Assembly (NCBI GenBank): GCA_017634555.1 | Contig: JAGBNF010000027.1 | Span: forward strand, 1-64,000 | Length of the DNA stretch: 64,000 nucleotides | Reading direction: 5' to 3' | DNA from: Eubacterium sp. | GTDB lineage: Bacteria; Bacillota; Clostridia; Lachnospirales; Lachnospiraceae | Shown here: piece after piece, positions 8,801 to 16,904 of the stretch | How the letters are laid out: each line of letters begins with the position of its first letter | How positions within the stretch are numbered: position 1 is the first letter of the stretch | Notes under the pieces: generated by a model | What the model was told of the DNA's origin: nothing | Seen by the model: only the letters and a program-made list of their open reading frames with translations | Database searches by the model: none | Position numbers and translations under genes: made by a program

Positions 8801-10038
8801 GCTGCTTCTACCGCCTTTGCTGCCTCATTTGCCTTTGCTTCCATCAGAGCATACTTAACGTCCGCATTTTCATCTGCCTGTCCGTCGCAGAATGCCAGAA
8901 GTCTGAGAAGCTTTGAAGGAGTCTGATATGTGATATCAACCGGAAGATCATAGAGATCCTCAGGCTCCCTGATTATCGCAGGAAGCAGTGACCTTCTTGA
9001 AACATGAAGGTACATCGACTCCGGAAGCTCCGGATGAATGCGTCTATAAACATCATAGGCCTTCTTTGGAAGATATCCGTCACGGGCCATGAAAATAAGC
9101 TGATTAATACCGTCTCGCTGCACATTTTCCGCAAGCCACTTAACCAGGGAAAGTAAATGCATGCCGAGAGCACCGTATCCGACGAAATACGGATCGGCGT
9201 TGTAGTCAGAGCTGTCATCAAACTCTCTGAATGGATTATCGAAATATTTGTTGGCAGCCATCTGTCTCATGGCACCGATACCGGCCGAACGCTTTGCAGC
9301 TTCCCAGTCGGTAAGGTCTGCGCACAGCTTCTCAACCTGATGTCCGCAGCCATGGCTGTCATATGCCTTTATTGTAGACGGAAGCAGAGCCGCCTTATAT
9401 CCAACCTCCATAGGAATTCTGTAATCGAATTCCTCGTTATCACCTATATGGAAAATCCTCTCCGGCGGAAGGCGCAGAATATTTGACACAGTGCGGTACA
9501 GGTTGCCTGTGATCTTGCGCTTGCCCATTTCCGAAGAAACATAAACATCATGAAATCCGTTATAACCGTTCTCCTTGAGAATGCCTAAAATGCATTCCTT
9601 ATCGAGATACATATCTGAAATTACGACCACCTGCTTGCCTGAATCCAGGGCCTGGTCCCACAGCCACTTGCCGCTCTCTCTGGTACGGCAGAGACTGATC
9701 TCGAGAGCCTGCTCCTCCTCCATCAGTTCGCGTGCGGTCTCCTCATCTATTCCGAAATCCGCAACAAGCAGATCGTAAATGTCGGAAAGCTTTATATCCT
9801 CCTGCTCTATCTCACCGCTGATGATCCTGCGGCGCAGCGCAGCCTCCGCATCCATTCGCAGCTTCTTGAAGCTGAGCGATGCGTTGTTCATCTTTCCGAA
9901 ATCGCGGTCAAGCATCTCAAAAATATCCACCTCCGACTCAAGCGGTCTCGTAACCAGCGTGTCGAAGAGGTCAAAGCTCACCACGTCAATATTCTTATCT
10001 AAAAAGCCTTCAGCTATTTTTTCCAGACTGCTGTACAT
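5896..10038 (-). CDS. Giant fusion: HAD hydrolase, methyltransferase-like, kinase-like and CTP-transferase domains
   Basis: 1380 aa. Domains in order: a HAD fold (about 10-235; SFDLFDTLV near 20, ISDMYLD, HIGDNEEFD near 203); a COG5610-like region (about 270-660; FMARDGY near 316, DMGYSGR); an Ala/Gly/Ser linker (about 706-753); a Rossmann segment like a class I methyltransferase (about 785-930); a region with protein-kinase/choline-kinase-like signatures (VVKRPLY near 1036, HVFLDLAPCN near 1119, FYDQEF near 1145); and a TagD-type cytidylyltransferase (about 1240-1375; GVFDLFHKGH near 1248). AGGTGG supports the start at MYSSLEK. Followed by licD. Probably makes a CDP-activated alcohol for glycan decoration (inference). 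The first and last domains are certain; the methyltransferase and kinase assignments are weaker. Confidence 0.82.
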   Translation of the reverse strand: MYSSLEKIAEGFLDKNIDVVSFDLFDTLVTRPLESEVDIFEMLDRDFGKMNNASLSFKKLRMDAEAALRRRIISGEIEQEDIKLSDIYDLLVADFGIDEETARELMEEEQALEISLCRTRESGKWLWDQALDSGKQVVVISDMYLDKECILGILKENGYNGFHDVYVSSEMGKRKITGNLYRTVSNILRLPPERIFHIGDNEEFDYRIPMEVGYKAALLPSTIKAYDSHGCGHQVEKLCADLTDWEAAKRSAGIGAMRQMAANKYFDNPFREFDDSSDYNADPYFVGYGALGMHLLSLVKWLAENVQRDGINQLIFMARDGYLPKKAYDVYRRIHPELPESMYLHVSRRSLLPAIIREPEDLYDLPVDITYQTPSKLLRLLAFCDGQADENADVKYALMEAKANEAAKAVEAAASEVSDADSAIAASLSAGGVFLDGEDGSSKKKSRTKKKDAKKDDGEDEESFTPDSFRMFISNFIKTRYDSNKHVAAKMKISKYIKSKTGNALKESAALFDMGYSGRIPAAVMDVTGTHPSVYYFHADGRNHFRYEKRSGMKIRSFFDFNPYMEASLREYSYLEATASCIGYTEDLEEIYDAGPAEGYYKAALQMQKGAMDFVEDYLGYFRDYESEISFRCHDAAMPFEAFIRYCRGKDLSIYDKVLIDDELWGGRRDIDLKYLIEARRSKLPEYAMSSEERADAALLLRQEGGANTVSAGGTFVGTIGAGTTGVVSAGTANGAGAGLASAANGTVSGMGAGSAFSADGDAESSSDNCPEWDTEMKSSPLRESVLNWYEFRKGSYALYVGSEDDVLARLLRRRCKHVECTEASTRPKDAYDPDGITQVLVSEDSSAPKVYDYIICMDGKKLGEEGPALLEEWSKRLYPGGTIIIGADNRYGLRNFCGDETGMDSRDDSMNREGRFSKLELEKMIKDADLPNYKFFYPVPDMRMPQMIFTDEYMNGINTRERLNDYNYHDHPMRVMEHRLFGDVIDGGALPFMSDSYIVEITIDGQLSDIDYAVVTTDRGTEFGMATTIRGGSVVKRPLYYDGEDQLKLLNSYTEELKACGVPVVETSLKMDARGTYLDMPYISYEGMTSVLERLINTDREQFLEIFDAIYMYIRRSSLKGHVFLDLAPCNAFYVPGKKRAEESILFYDQEFVSDDATPEFAMYRAIRYFFESSAVARDAMHASEMYQRYRISEEDRKAFAEKEREFIASVRNTDQFEWVTRASAPNITDGVEEQEKKPYHIGYVPGVFDLFHKGHLRLIERCKERCDILIVGVLTDELVEYYKGRKPVISCEDRMEVIRGLRAVDRVIPVDFSNTDKLDAWDQLHYDCHFSGDDHVGHWNDIIMELHKRGSNMEFFSYTKGVSTTEIREEMQSGEAEK

Positions 10039-10146
10039 TTTTCCACCTATCAAATAAGTATTCAGGGTCAAAGGATTCTTTTTTATTTTATTACATTAGT
10101 GCCTTAAGAAATAGTACTTTTTTGTGAATTTTTCAAATAATCTATT

Positions 10147-11382
10147 CTATGGCTTAGGAACGATCTGTCCGTTTCCTACCACCTCCGGATGAAGGCGTCG
10201 TTCGTTCTCGTCGTCCATTATCCGCTGGCGTTCCTCGAAGGCTGCCAGCTGCTCCTCTGTGAGAAGGGATTCCCGAAGCACCTTCACACCCTTATGAAGT
10301 GCTGTCGTCATATCTCTACGTATTTCTTCAAGCTTTGTTTCCGGGCAGAACCTGCTTCTCAGGTGATAGGACGCACCCTCGATCGGCAGCTCATCCATAT
10401 GCATCACGGACTCCAGTGATTCAAGAGCTCTGCAGCCCTTCTCGGAAAATGCGAGCGCCATCGAAAGTCCTTTTCTGTCGTTTCTTTCCACATCGAAGAA
10501 ATCACATCTCCAAAAATCCGAAAGGCAGACATCCGACTTATGTGCATCTGCGAAATGGCATCCATGGCAAGAAAGTCTCTGCATGGATGAACGTAGGAAT
10601 GAGAAGAAGTAAGGATCCGACATCGCTGTCTTCCTGTAAATGCTTCCGTCCTCAAATTCAGCGAGGAAGCAGTACTGTCCCCATCCGTAATGCTTGTCAC
10701 GGAAGCTGATACGCCTAATCTTCGAACCGCGTTCCCCTTCCAGTGACGCTATATAATCCGATAGATACGGCTGTGCCGCAACTCCTCCGCATGCAAAATC
10801 AGCAATGATGAGATTCTCATAATCTCTGCCGAGGAAGCTTCTGAGACCCGCTGCCTGACAAGGCGTTCCGCAGAAGAGAACCCGTCTTCCCTTCTCTGCC
10901 TCTCTCTTGACACGGTTCAGTCCATCTTCACCGATGTAACTCTCCACGTACTTGCTTGTGAGAAGCGCATCCAGCGGAAGACTGTCCGTATCTGCCAGAT
11001 ATGCGGACCTGGTGTTGATGTCGTAGTAACATCCGAAGACGATGCCCCGCTTTTCCAGCACCATCTCAGCCAGCGCATAAAATGCACCGCCCGACGAACT
11101 CTTCTTCACAACCTCCGCATCCTTATGGAACATGGACCATGCCCGAAGGGGCTTCGGTTCGCTCTTCCATGCCCCCGTCCTTATCGCTTCTTCCTTCGCA
11201 CTTCCCTCAGGAAGCTTCTCGATAGGGCAGACCCCTTCGCACCGTCCGCAAGCGATACATTTCTCAGCATCCGCATAGGGCATCACGAATCCGTATTCAT
11301 CCTGTTTTATTTCTATCGCACCGATCGGACAGCTGTTTACACATGCCATGCATCCGGTGCATTCATTCTTTATATTCAGCAT
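10147..11382 (-). CDS. Fe-S protein of the coenzyme F420 hydrogenase/dehydrogenase beta-subunit family
   Basis: 411 aa. Starts with two 4Fe-4S ferredoxin motifs (CTGCMACVNSCP and CIACGRCEGVCP, residues 8-60), followed by the FrhB-like domain, with FCGTPCQAAGL and further Cys residues (LSCHGCHFADAHKSDVCLSDFW). Members of this subgroup are frequent in exopolysaccharide loci of clostridia, often with pyruvyl transferases, and act as unidentified redox enzymes. The start at MLNIKNEC is backed by GGGAG; a longer reading from 11472 adds an atypical hydrophobic tail. It is transcribed toward the fusion gene and probably belongs to the glycan cluster. Substrate unknown. Confidence 0.85.
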   Translation of the reverse strand: MLNIKNECTGCMACVNSCPIGAIEIKQDEYGFVMPYADAEKCIACGRCEGVCPIEKLPEGSAKEEAIRTGAWKSEPKPLRAWSMFHKDAEVVKKSSSGGAFYALAEMVLEKRGIVFGCYYDINTRSAYLADTDSLPLDALLTSKYVESYIGEDGLNRVKREAEKGRRVLFCGTPCQAAGLRSFLGRDYENLIIADFACGGVAAQPYLSDYIASLEGERGSKIRRISFRDKHYGWGQYCFLAEFEDGSIYRKTAMSDPYFFSFLRSSMQRLSCHGCHFADAHKSDVCLSDFWRCDFFDVERNDRKGLSMALAFSEKGCRALESLESVMHMDELPIEGASYHLRSRFCPETKLEEIRRDMTTALHKGVKVLRESLLTEEQLAAFEERQRIMDDENERRLHPEVVGNGQIVPKP

Positions 11383-11533
11383 TGCCCGCTCCCAACAAAC
11401 GTCATGACATAACACGCCAAAATGTAATTTTGACATTAACATCATACTTTGACTTGGCGGTACATCTCTCAAAACTGCCTAAACCGCCGACTGTTTAATA
11501 TTTTACCATATCCTATGCGCTCTTTCACCATAC

Positions 11534-11571
11534 AAAAAGCCCGGTCCCGTAAAAAATGGACCGAGCTTTTT
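11534..11571 (-). terminator. Intrinsic terminator (works in both orientations)
   Basis: Stem AAAAAGC-C-CGGTCC (11534-11547) with GGACCG-A-GCTTTTT (11558-11571) and a 10-base loop. Lies downstream of the DUF4097 lipoprotein gene and upstream of the Fe-S protein gene. Confidence 0.88.
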
Positions 11572-11635
11572 ATGAAACTTTTCTTATTTATTCGGACAGA
11601 TAGTATATCTGATAGTCTGTATCCTCTAATCTGTA

Positions 11636-12520
11636 TTAGTTCTTCTTGATCTTAACATCACCTGAAGCTGTATCAACCTTCATCTTGTTGCTTCCCTTGC
11701 CGCAAATGTAATCGTCACCCTTCTTCTCGAATGCGAAGTCATATGATATATCGCCGCTTGCTGTGTCGATAAATGCTGCCACATCTGCATCCTCAGGAAG
11801 GAATACCTTTACATCACCTGATGCTGAAGAAATATTCGACTTCTCCGGTACATTTTCAAAATGGTACTCATTTGTTCCGCTTGCTGTATTTGCCTTAAAA
11901 TCATTTACCTTATCTGCATTTACGAGAATGTCTCCCGATGCTGCCGAAACATCAACCTTGTCAGCCTCTTCCATAGTAACTGCAATTCCGCCCGATGCTG
12001 TATCGATCTTGATCTCATCACTCTTGCCGCTCTGCTTAAGAACGATATCGCCTGATGCTGCGCTGAGGTCATAATCCTTAGCATCACAGTCTGCGTCCAC
12101 ATTTCCTGAAGCCATATCTACGATAAGCTTCTCATACTGTACATCCTCAGGAATTGTGATCTCGAGCTTCTTATCAAGATTTGTAAGATTAATCTTCCTT
12201 GATGAATCACAATATCTTACATGAAGGGTTGAACCCTCAACCCAGGTATGAACCTTTAAGTCATCCTTGATGGACTTGTTTGCTTTCTCCTTGATTGAAA
12301 TGCTGTCTGTATCAGCCTGCACAATCTTTACATCGCCTGAAAGGTAATCAACCTCGATGGTTTCAATCTTATCTGAAATCTCACGGTCGCCCGCTACATA
12401 CTTATCTGCTGACTTATAGCTGTAATTTGTTTTTGCTCCGAAACTGATGGTACATCCGTTCATGCAGCACATAGTTGCTGCAATAGCTGCCACACATACA
12501 AGACCTCTAAACTTTTTCAT
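11636..12520 (-). CDS. DUF4097-family beta-strand repeat lipoprotein
   Basis: 294 aa. A lipoprotein signal with the Cys of MNGC as the acylation site is followed by repeated strands containing TASGDV/SASGDI/DMASGNV-type units, spaced about 20 residues apart and predicted to stack as a beta solenoid (DUF4097/adhesin-like). The start at MKKFRG was chosen for GGAGGG eight bases upstream. Function unknown; it should sit on the outside of the membrane. It has its own terminator and probably forms a single-gene unit inside the glycan region. Confidence 0.87.
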   Translation of the reverse strand: MKKFRGLVCVAAIAATMCCMNGCTISFGAKTNYSYKSADKYVAGDREISDKIETIEVDYLSGDVKIVQADTDSISIKEKANKSIKDDLKVHTWVEGSTLHVRYCDSSRKINLTNLDKKLEITIPEDVQYEKLIVDMASGNVDADCDAKDYDLSAASGDIVLKQSGKSDEIKIDTASGGIAVTMEEADKVDVSAASGDILVNADKVNDFKANTASGTNEYHFENVPEKSNISSASGDVKVFLPEDADVAAFIDTASGDISYDFAFEKKGDDYICGKGSNKMKVDTASGDVKIKKN

Positions 12521-12627
12521 ATTCAATCCCTCCATAAATGTAAATTTTCATTTGATGGTGTAAATTTAACATTGCAAGCTTAAATGGTCTTTTAAAGAAG
12601 ATTAAAATTGCATTAATAAATGTGCAA

Positions 12628-13929
12628 CTACATAAAAATTTCTATTATCCTGTTTCCGTTGGCGCCGACTGCTTCCTTATACTCATCCTTCGAGTACTTA
12701 GAAACGCTGAGCACCACAGGAATGCTCTTGTCTGCTTCCTGAACGGATATAACAGGGAAGCCTCTGAAGGCAGGCGCTGTTTTATCCAGCACTATAATTC
12801 CGCGGATGATTATATTCTGTGCTCCCAGTGCCTCAATGGCGCGTTCGGTATACTGTCCGACGCCGCAGAGATAGCACTCGGTAATATCCAGCTTCTCGGT
12901 TCTCCAATGCATGAGCTTTACAGTTTCAAGGGCACGCTTAATTTCCTCACTGAAAAATGACGCTCCGCCTGATGAACTCGCACCGTCATTCTGACTCTTC
13001 GTCTGCGACTGTGTATTCTGTGTCTCTGTCTTCGTCTGACCGCTCTTTGATTCTGACTGTGTCTTATTGCTCTCCACCGGCTGGTCTGTGCCTGCCACCA
13101 TCCTCATTATCTGGTTCAGGCGTCCGAAAATATCTCTCTGCCATTTTCCGAAGGCCGCCTTGAATCTCTCATCGTCAAAGAAATTCTTCAGAGAATCCTC
13201 GATCTCAAAGGACTTATAAAAGCTCTTCAGATAGCCTTCGATATTTTTCTCTGTGAAGCCCTTCGTCATGGTGGAGTTGCTGCGGATTCTTCTCTCAAAG
13301 TAAATCTTATGGACAAATCGCACCTTGTCCGCTCTTACGATAAGCTCCAGGATATAGCCCACATCCTCATGCAGGATTCCCTCAACAAATCGGATATTCT
13401 TCTCATTCAGATATGCGCGGCGCATCATGAAGGTCGGCGTGCTGAGAGAGAATGACTCATTCTCCATGCAGTAAACCAGTGCCGCCCTGCCGTTCATCAC
13501 ATCCGTATCCTGATATGAGATAGTCTTGATCCGCACATTTTTCTCGAAGGACGGATCATCCGAAAAATTCCTGGTCTCAAAACCCACAACATCCAGCTTG
13601 TCGCGGCTGCAAAGGGCATAAAGCTCCTCAAACATTTCCGGCACGATTCGGTCATCCGCATCAAGCATATAGACATATTCGCCCGTCGCATGGGAGAGCG
13701 CATCGTTCCTGCCCGATGACTGCCCCTGATTCTTCTCGTGGCAGTAAACCTTTATTCTGTTATCCTTCTTCTGATACTCCTGTAAAATGTACCGCGTATT
13801 ATCAGTCGACGCATCATCGATACATATGATTTCGAAGTCCTGCATGGTCTGATGCAGAACGCTGTCGATGCATTCTCTGATGTACGGCTCCACATTGTAA
13901 GCAGGGATCAGTACTGAAATCTTCGGCAT
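12628..13929 (-). CDS. Family 2 glycosyltransferase with C-terminal Rossmann-like segment
   Basis: 433 aa. The N-terminal GT-A fold has ISVLIPAYNVE, IICIDDASTDNT and the DxD-type metal motif MLDADDR, so it transfers a sugar from a nucleotide donor. A Gln/Ser/Thr-rich hydrophilic linker (about residues 285-325) separates it from a C-terminal part with YLCGVGQYTERAIEAL and IIVLDKT, like the small Rossmann domains attached to some capsule enzymes. GGAGGG supports the start at MPKISVL. Part of the minus-strand surface-glycan cluster, downstream of kdsB. Confidence 0.88.
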   Translation of the reverse strand: MPKISVLIPAYNVEPYIRECIDSVLHQTMQDFEIICIDDASTDNTRYILQEYQKKDNRIKVYCHEKNQGQSSGRNDALSHATGEYVYMLDADDRIVPEMFEELYALCSRDKLDVVGFETRNFSDDPSFEKNVRIKTISYQDTDVMNGRAALVYCMENESFSLSTPTFMMRRAYLNEKNIRFVEGILHEDVGYILELIVRADKVRFVHKIYFERRIRSNSTMTKGFTEKNIEGYLKSFYKSFEIEDSLKNFFDDERFKAAFGKWQRDIFGRLNQIMRMVAGTDQPVESNKTQSESKSGQTKTETQNTQSQTKSQNDGASSSGGASFFSEEIKRALETVKLMHWRTEKLDITECYLCGVGQYTERAIEALGAQNIIIRGIIVLDKTAPAFRGFPVISVQEADKSIPVVLSVSKYSKDEYKEAVGANGNRIIEIFM

Positions 13930-14012
13930 ATACCCTCCTGTTTCTATAAGTCGCAGCTTCTGCGACACCCCCATATTTATCTTATTTTCTATTTCTTTAT
14001 TTCGTCAGTTTG

Positions 14013-14738
14013 TTAGTTCGTTGCAAGGATTGCCTCTACCTTATCTATATCCTCAGGATTATCAACTCCGATGCTGTCGGATACAACCTCAAGGATCTTA
14101 ATGCGGTAGCCGTTCTCCATGAAGCGGAGCATTTCAACATCCTCAATACTTTCGAGATATCCACGGTCTGTGTGTGCATAGAAAAGCAGTGCTTCTCTTG
14201 ATAATCCGTAAAGTCCCAGATGTCTCTTGTAATCAACCTTGTCACCCTTCTTCGATCTTGGGATCGGTGAACGTGACAGATAGAGAAGGTCATCGTTCTT
14301 TGCTGCAGCTGCCTTTACGATGGAGAGCTCCTCCACATCCTGCTCAGGCTTAAGTGCAGCCATGGTATTGATAACCTCAACCTCAGGATGAGCCTTCTTA
14401 TAATCGATAATGCTCTGAATAACACGAGGCTCGATGAGCGGCTCGTCACCCTGAATGTTTACGAAGAAATCTGCATCACTCTTCTCCGCAATCTCACCGA
14501 GACGGTCTGTTCCCGTCGGATGCTTGTCACTGGTCATAGCAACATTTATTCCGAGCTTCTGACATTCCTCATATATCTTGTCGCTGTCGGTTGCAACCAT
14601 CAGCTCTGCGAAATCCGTAACCTTTGATGCCTGCTGATAAACCCACCAGATCATCGGCTTGCCCTGGATCAGTGCCAGCGGCTTACCCGGAAATCTTGAT
14701 GACTGATATCTGGCCGGAATAACTCCCACAATCTTCAT
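14013..14738 (-). CDS. kdsB: CMP-ulosonic acid synthetase (KdsB type)
   Basis: 241 aa, full length. Couples CTP to a 3-deoxy-ulosonic acid to give a CMP-sugar. Clear family motifs: IPARYQSSRFPGKPL at the N-terminus, HPTGTDR, VNIQGDEPLI and YLSRSPIP. GAGGT precedes the ATG. A Gram-positive organism has no KDO-lipid A, so the product more likely feeds a capsule or wall polymer (inference). The adjacent glycosyltransferase carries a sialyltransferase-like second domain that would use a CMP-sugar donor, and a DRE-TIM aldolase lies two genes upstream. KdsA and a KDO-8-phosphate phosphatase are not in the window. Confidence 0.92.
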   Translation of the reverse strand: MKIVGVIPARYQSSRFPGKPLALIQGKPMIWWVYQQASKVTDFAELMVATDSDKIYEECQKLGINVAMTSDKHPTGTDRLGEIAEKSDADFFVNIQGDEPLIEPRVIQSIIDYKKAHPEVEVINTMAALKPEQDVEELSIVKAAAAKNDDLLYLSRSPIPRSKKGDKVDYKRHLGLYGLSREALLFYAHTDRGYLESIEDVEMLRFMENGYRIKILEVVSDSIGVDNPEDIDKVEAILATN

Positions 14739-14860
14739 ATCTGTACCTCACACTCTCATTTATTTAATCACTCTATTATCTGATCACTTTGTTATTGTTC
14801 TTTATTATTTATCCTGACTCTACGCTGACTCATTTTCCATGAGCCTCGCCGCCCTGATTT

Positions 14861-16894
14861 TTAGTCTCTCCGATAGTTATCCAGGATCTCCGATCCGAGA
14901 TAAATCTTCTCGTCCACCTGCTCCAGTCCGTAAATCGCAGACGATGAAACAGTGATTGCTTTATCCGCATGGAAATTTTTATCGAAGTTCATGACCTCCA
15001 TTGGGATTGTCTTCTCTATCACGGTAGCCTCCGGGAAGACGGACTTATAATCGACTGAATCACGCGGATGCGCCTTGATGAATACGCCGGTGCCGATTGC
15101 CGCACCGTCACCGCTCGCAGCCTTTTCCGTACCATCACTATCTGTACCACTCACCACATTAGATGTTTGTCCGTACTTCTCTATGATATCCCTATACAGC
15201 CTTATCTGCGTCTCTTCATCCGGCAGACGTCCCGTTACCGCAAGCGGATCCGTAAGTATCAGCAGTGATACTCTCTCCGCCTTAAAATCCTTCGGCAGGA
15301 ATACATCGAAAATGTGCTTCTTATCCTCATCAGTAAGTGCCTTCATCAGCTCAGCTCTCGGATTTACCACCAGCTTTTCGCCAAGTTCAACCTGAATGCC
15401 CTCTGCTTCATTTACCTCAACCTCTTCGGCAAACTCCGAATAGCCAAACGGCACAACGCCCTTATGAGCCTTCAGTTCTTCCTCATTAAAGATGTATGCA
15501 TAGTTCGGGCGGTTCTCCCTTATATGCTGATAGGAGTTGAGACTGTCCTCATGCAGCCTGTACTTTATACCCTTTATATTGAGATAGGTTCCGAAGTAAC
15601 CCAGATCCCAGAACACATTTATCTTATCGTAAAAGAATTTCTTCTGTCTTATCACTCTATCCACATGGTGAACCAACAGTGCCGACAGATTCTCATCAGC
15701 CGCAGTCTCCCTTTGTATATAAGGATCCACGAGCGGACTGTCAGGCATAACATATGCATATCCAACCACATCCGGAAGACATTCCATGAGACGCTCCGCA
15801 AGCACCTCAGCTGTCTCAAGTCCATGCTTCTCAAGAACTATATCAACCCTAAGTCCCTTCGTCATTGCGATCATGAGTGTCACAAGAACCTGATAATAGG
15901 ATGAGCACGCGAACATTTCATATTTCTTATCTGCAGCGGCGGCGATTTTCTCGAGCCAGTCTTCCTTCGAACGCACACCGGCATCATCGCCAACATTCTC
16001 GCATACAGCATCTCCAACCGCTTCCGCTGTAAGCTCCACACTCTGCCCGCTGTCTCTGACCGCCTTATATTTCCTCGTCACGTCCGAGAAAATCTTATAT
16101 TTGTAAAACTCTATCGCCTTCTTCAGTTCATCATCGTCCGTCTTAAAACCGTCGACGTGAGAAAGGATCGTAATGCAGCCGTCCACATTTCTCATAGTCG
16201 GGACGCTGCTCATTATCGATGATGCACGGAATCTTCTGATGAAGTATTCTTCCTTCAGAACCCTGATTCTCTCCGCATTCATCAAAACATCAAATGCGAA
16301 GGTCTCATCCTCATGAAGCATTCCGTCGATGTATCTGATCCTGTTATCTATGAGGAACTCACGCCTATAGAAATATCTCGGCTGCGAAGGCATCCAGTCC
16401 CAGAGCTTCATCCATTTCTTATAAAGCTCCTGTCCCTTTATCACATCCGGATAATCACCCTTATAGGCCGCAGGGTTTGTGCCGAATTTCGGGCGCATCG
16501 ACTCATCCTCATATATAAATCTGGCCGCAAAAACAGCCGCATCAAGACTATCTCTTTCAGCGGCAGTGTAAAGCTCCTGCAGTGCTGTGGCCTCTATCAT
16601 GTCGTCCGAATCAAGGAAGTAGACATACTTTCCCTGTGCCAGCTCAAGTCCGCGATTACGCGTCGTCGCAAGCCCGCGGTTCACCTCATTATCATAGAGA
16701 CTGATCCGCACATCCTTCCCGAGATACGACTCCACCACGGAACGCGAACCATCTGTACTGCAGTCATTTATGCATATTATTTCGATGTCGGTGAGCGTCT
16801 GGGCAATTACACTGTCCAGACAGTCAGCCACGTATCTTTCAACGTTATAAACCGGTATAACAACCGAAACCAAAACGTCCATACCCTCATCCAT
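14861..16894 (-). CDS. GT2 glycosyltransferase fused to a sialyltransferase-like (GT52/GT38-type) domain
   Basis: 677 aa. The N-terminal GT2 domain (about 1-250) has VSVVIPVYNVERY, IICINDCSTDGS and FLDSDD. The C-terminal half (about 310-670) carries three signatures of bacterial sialyl/polysialyltransferases: HEDSLNSY near residue 446 (D/E-D/E-G-like), KAHPRD near 606 (HP motif) and VSSSAIYGL near 650 (SS motif). A low-complexity insertion lies near 575-595. With KdsB downstream it may add a CMP-activated ulosonic acid (inference). The start is ambiguous: the first ATG has no good ribosome site and an alternative ATG at 16882 has GAGG only two bases away. It begins 11 bases past the aldolase gene. 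Confidence 0.8.
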   Translation of the reverse strand: MDEGMDVLVSVVIPVYNVERYVADCLDSVIAQTLTDIEIICINDCSTDGSRSVVESYLGKDVRISLYDNEVNRGLATTRNRGLELAQGKYVYFLDSDDMIEATALQELYTAAERDSLDAAVFAARFIYEDESMRPKFGTNPAAYKGDYPDVIKGQELYKKWMKLWDWMPSQPRYFYRREFLIDNRIRYIDGMLHEDETFAFDVLMNAERIRVLKEEYFIRRFRASSIMSSVPTMRNVDGCITILSHVDGFKTDDDELKKAIEFYKYKIFSDVTRKYKAVRDSGQSVELTAEAVGDAVCENVGDDAGVRSKEDWLEKIAAAADKKYEMFACSSYYQVLVTLMIAMTKGLRVDIVLEKHGLETAEVLAERLMECLPDVVGYAYVMPDSPLVDPYIQRETAADENLSALLVHHVDRVIRQKKFFYDKINVFWDLGYFGTYLNIKGIKYRLHEDSLNSYQHIRENRPNYAYIFNEEELKAHKGVVPFGYSEFAEEVEVNEAEGIQVELGEKLVVNPRAELMKALTDEDKKHIFDVFLPKDFKAERVSLLILTDPLAVTGRLPDEETQIRLYRDIIEKYGQTSNVVSGTDSDGTEKAASGDGAAIGTGVFIKAHPRDSVDYKSVFPEATVIEKTIPMEVMNFDKNFHADKAITVSSSAIYGLEQVDEKIYLGSEILDNYRRD

Positions 16895-16904
16895 TCGTAT
16901 AGTG

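Noticed and set aside
5896-10071. Start of the giant fusion at 10071
   Set aside because: No ribosome site precedes it, whereas AGGTGG precedes the ATG at 10038.
14013-14738. Evidence for KDO-lipid A / Gram-negative origin
   Set aside because: KdsB stands alone without kdsA, kdsC or lpx genes, and all other genes are Firmicute-like. A capsule-type use is more likely.
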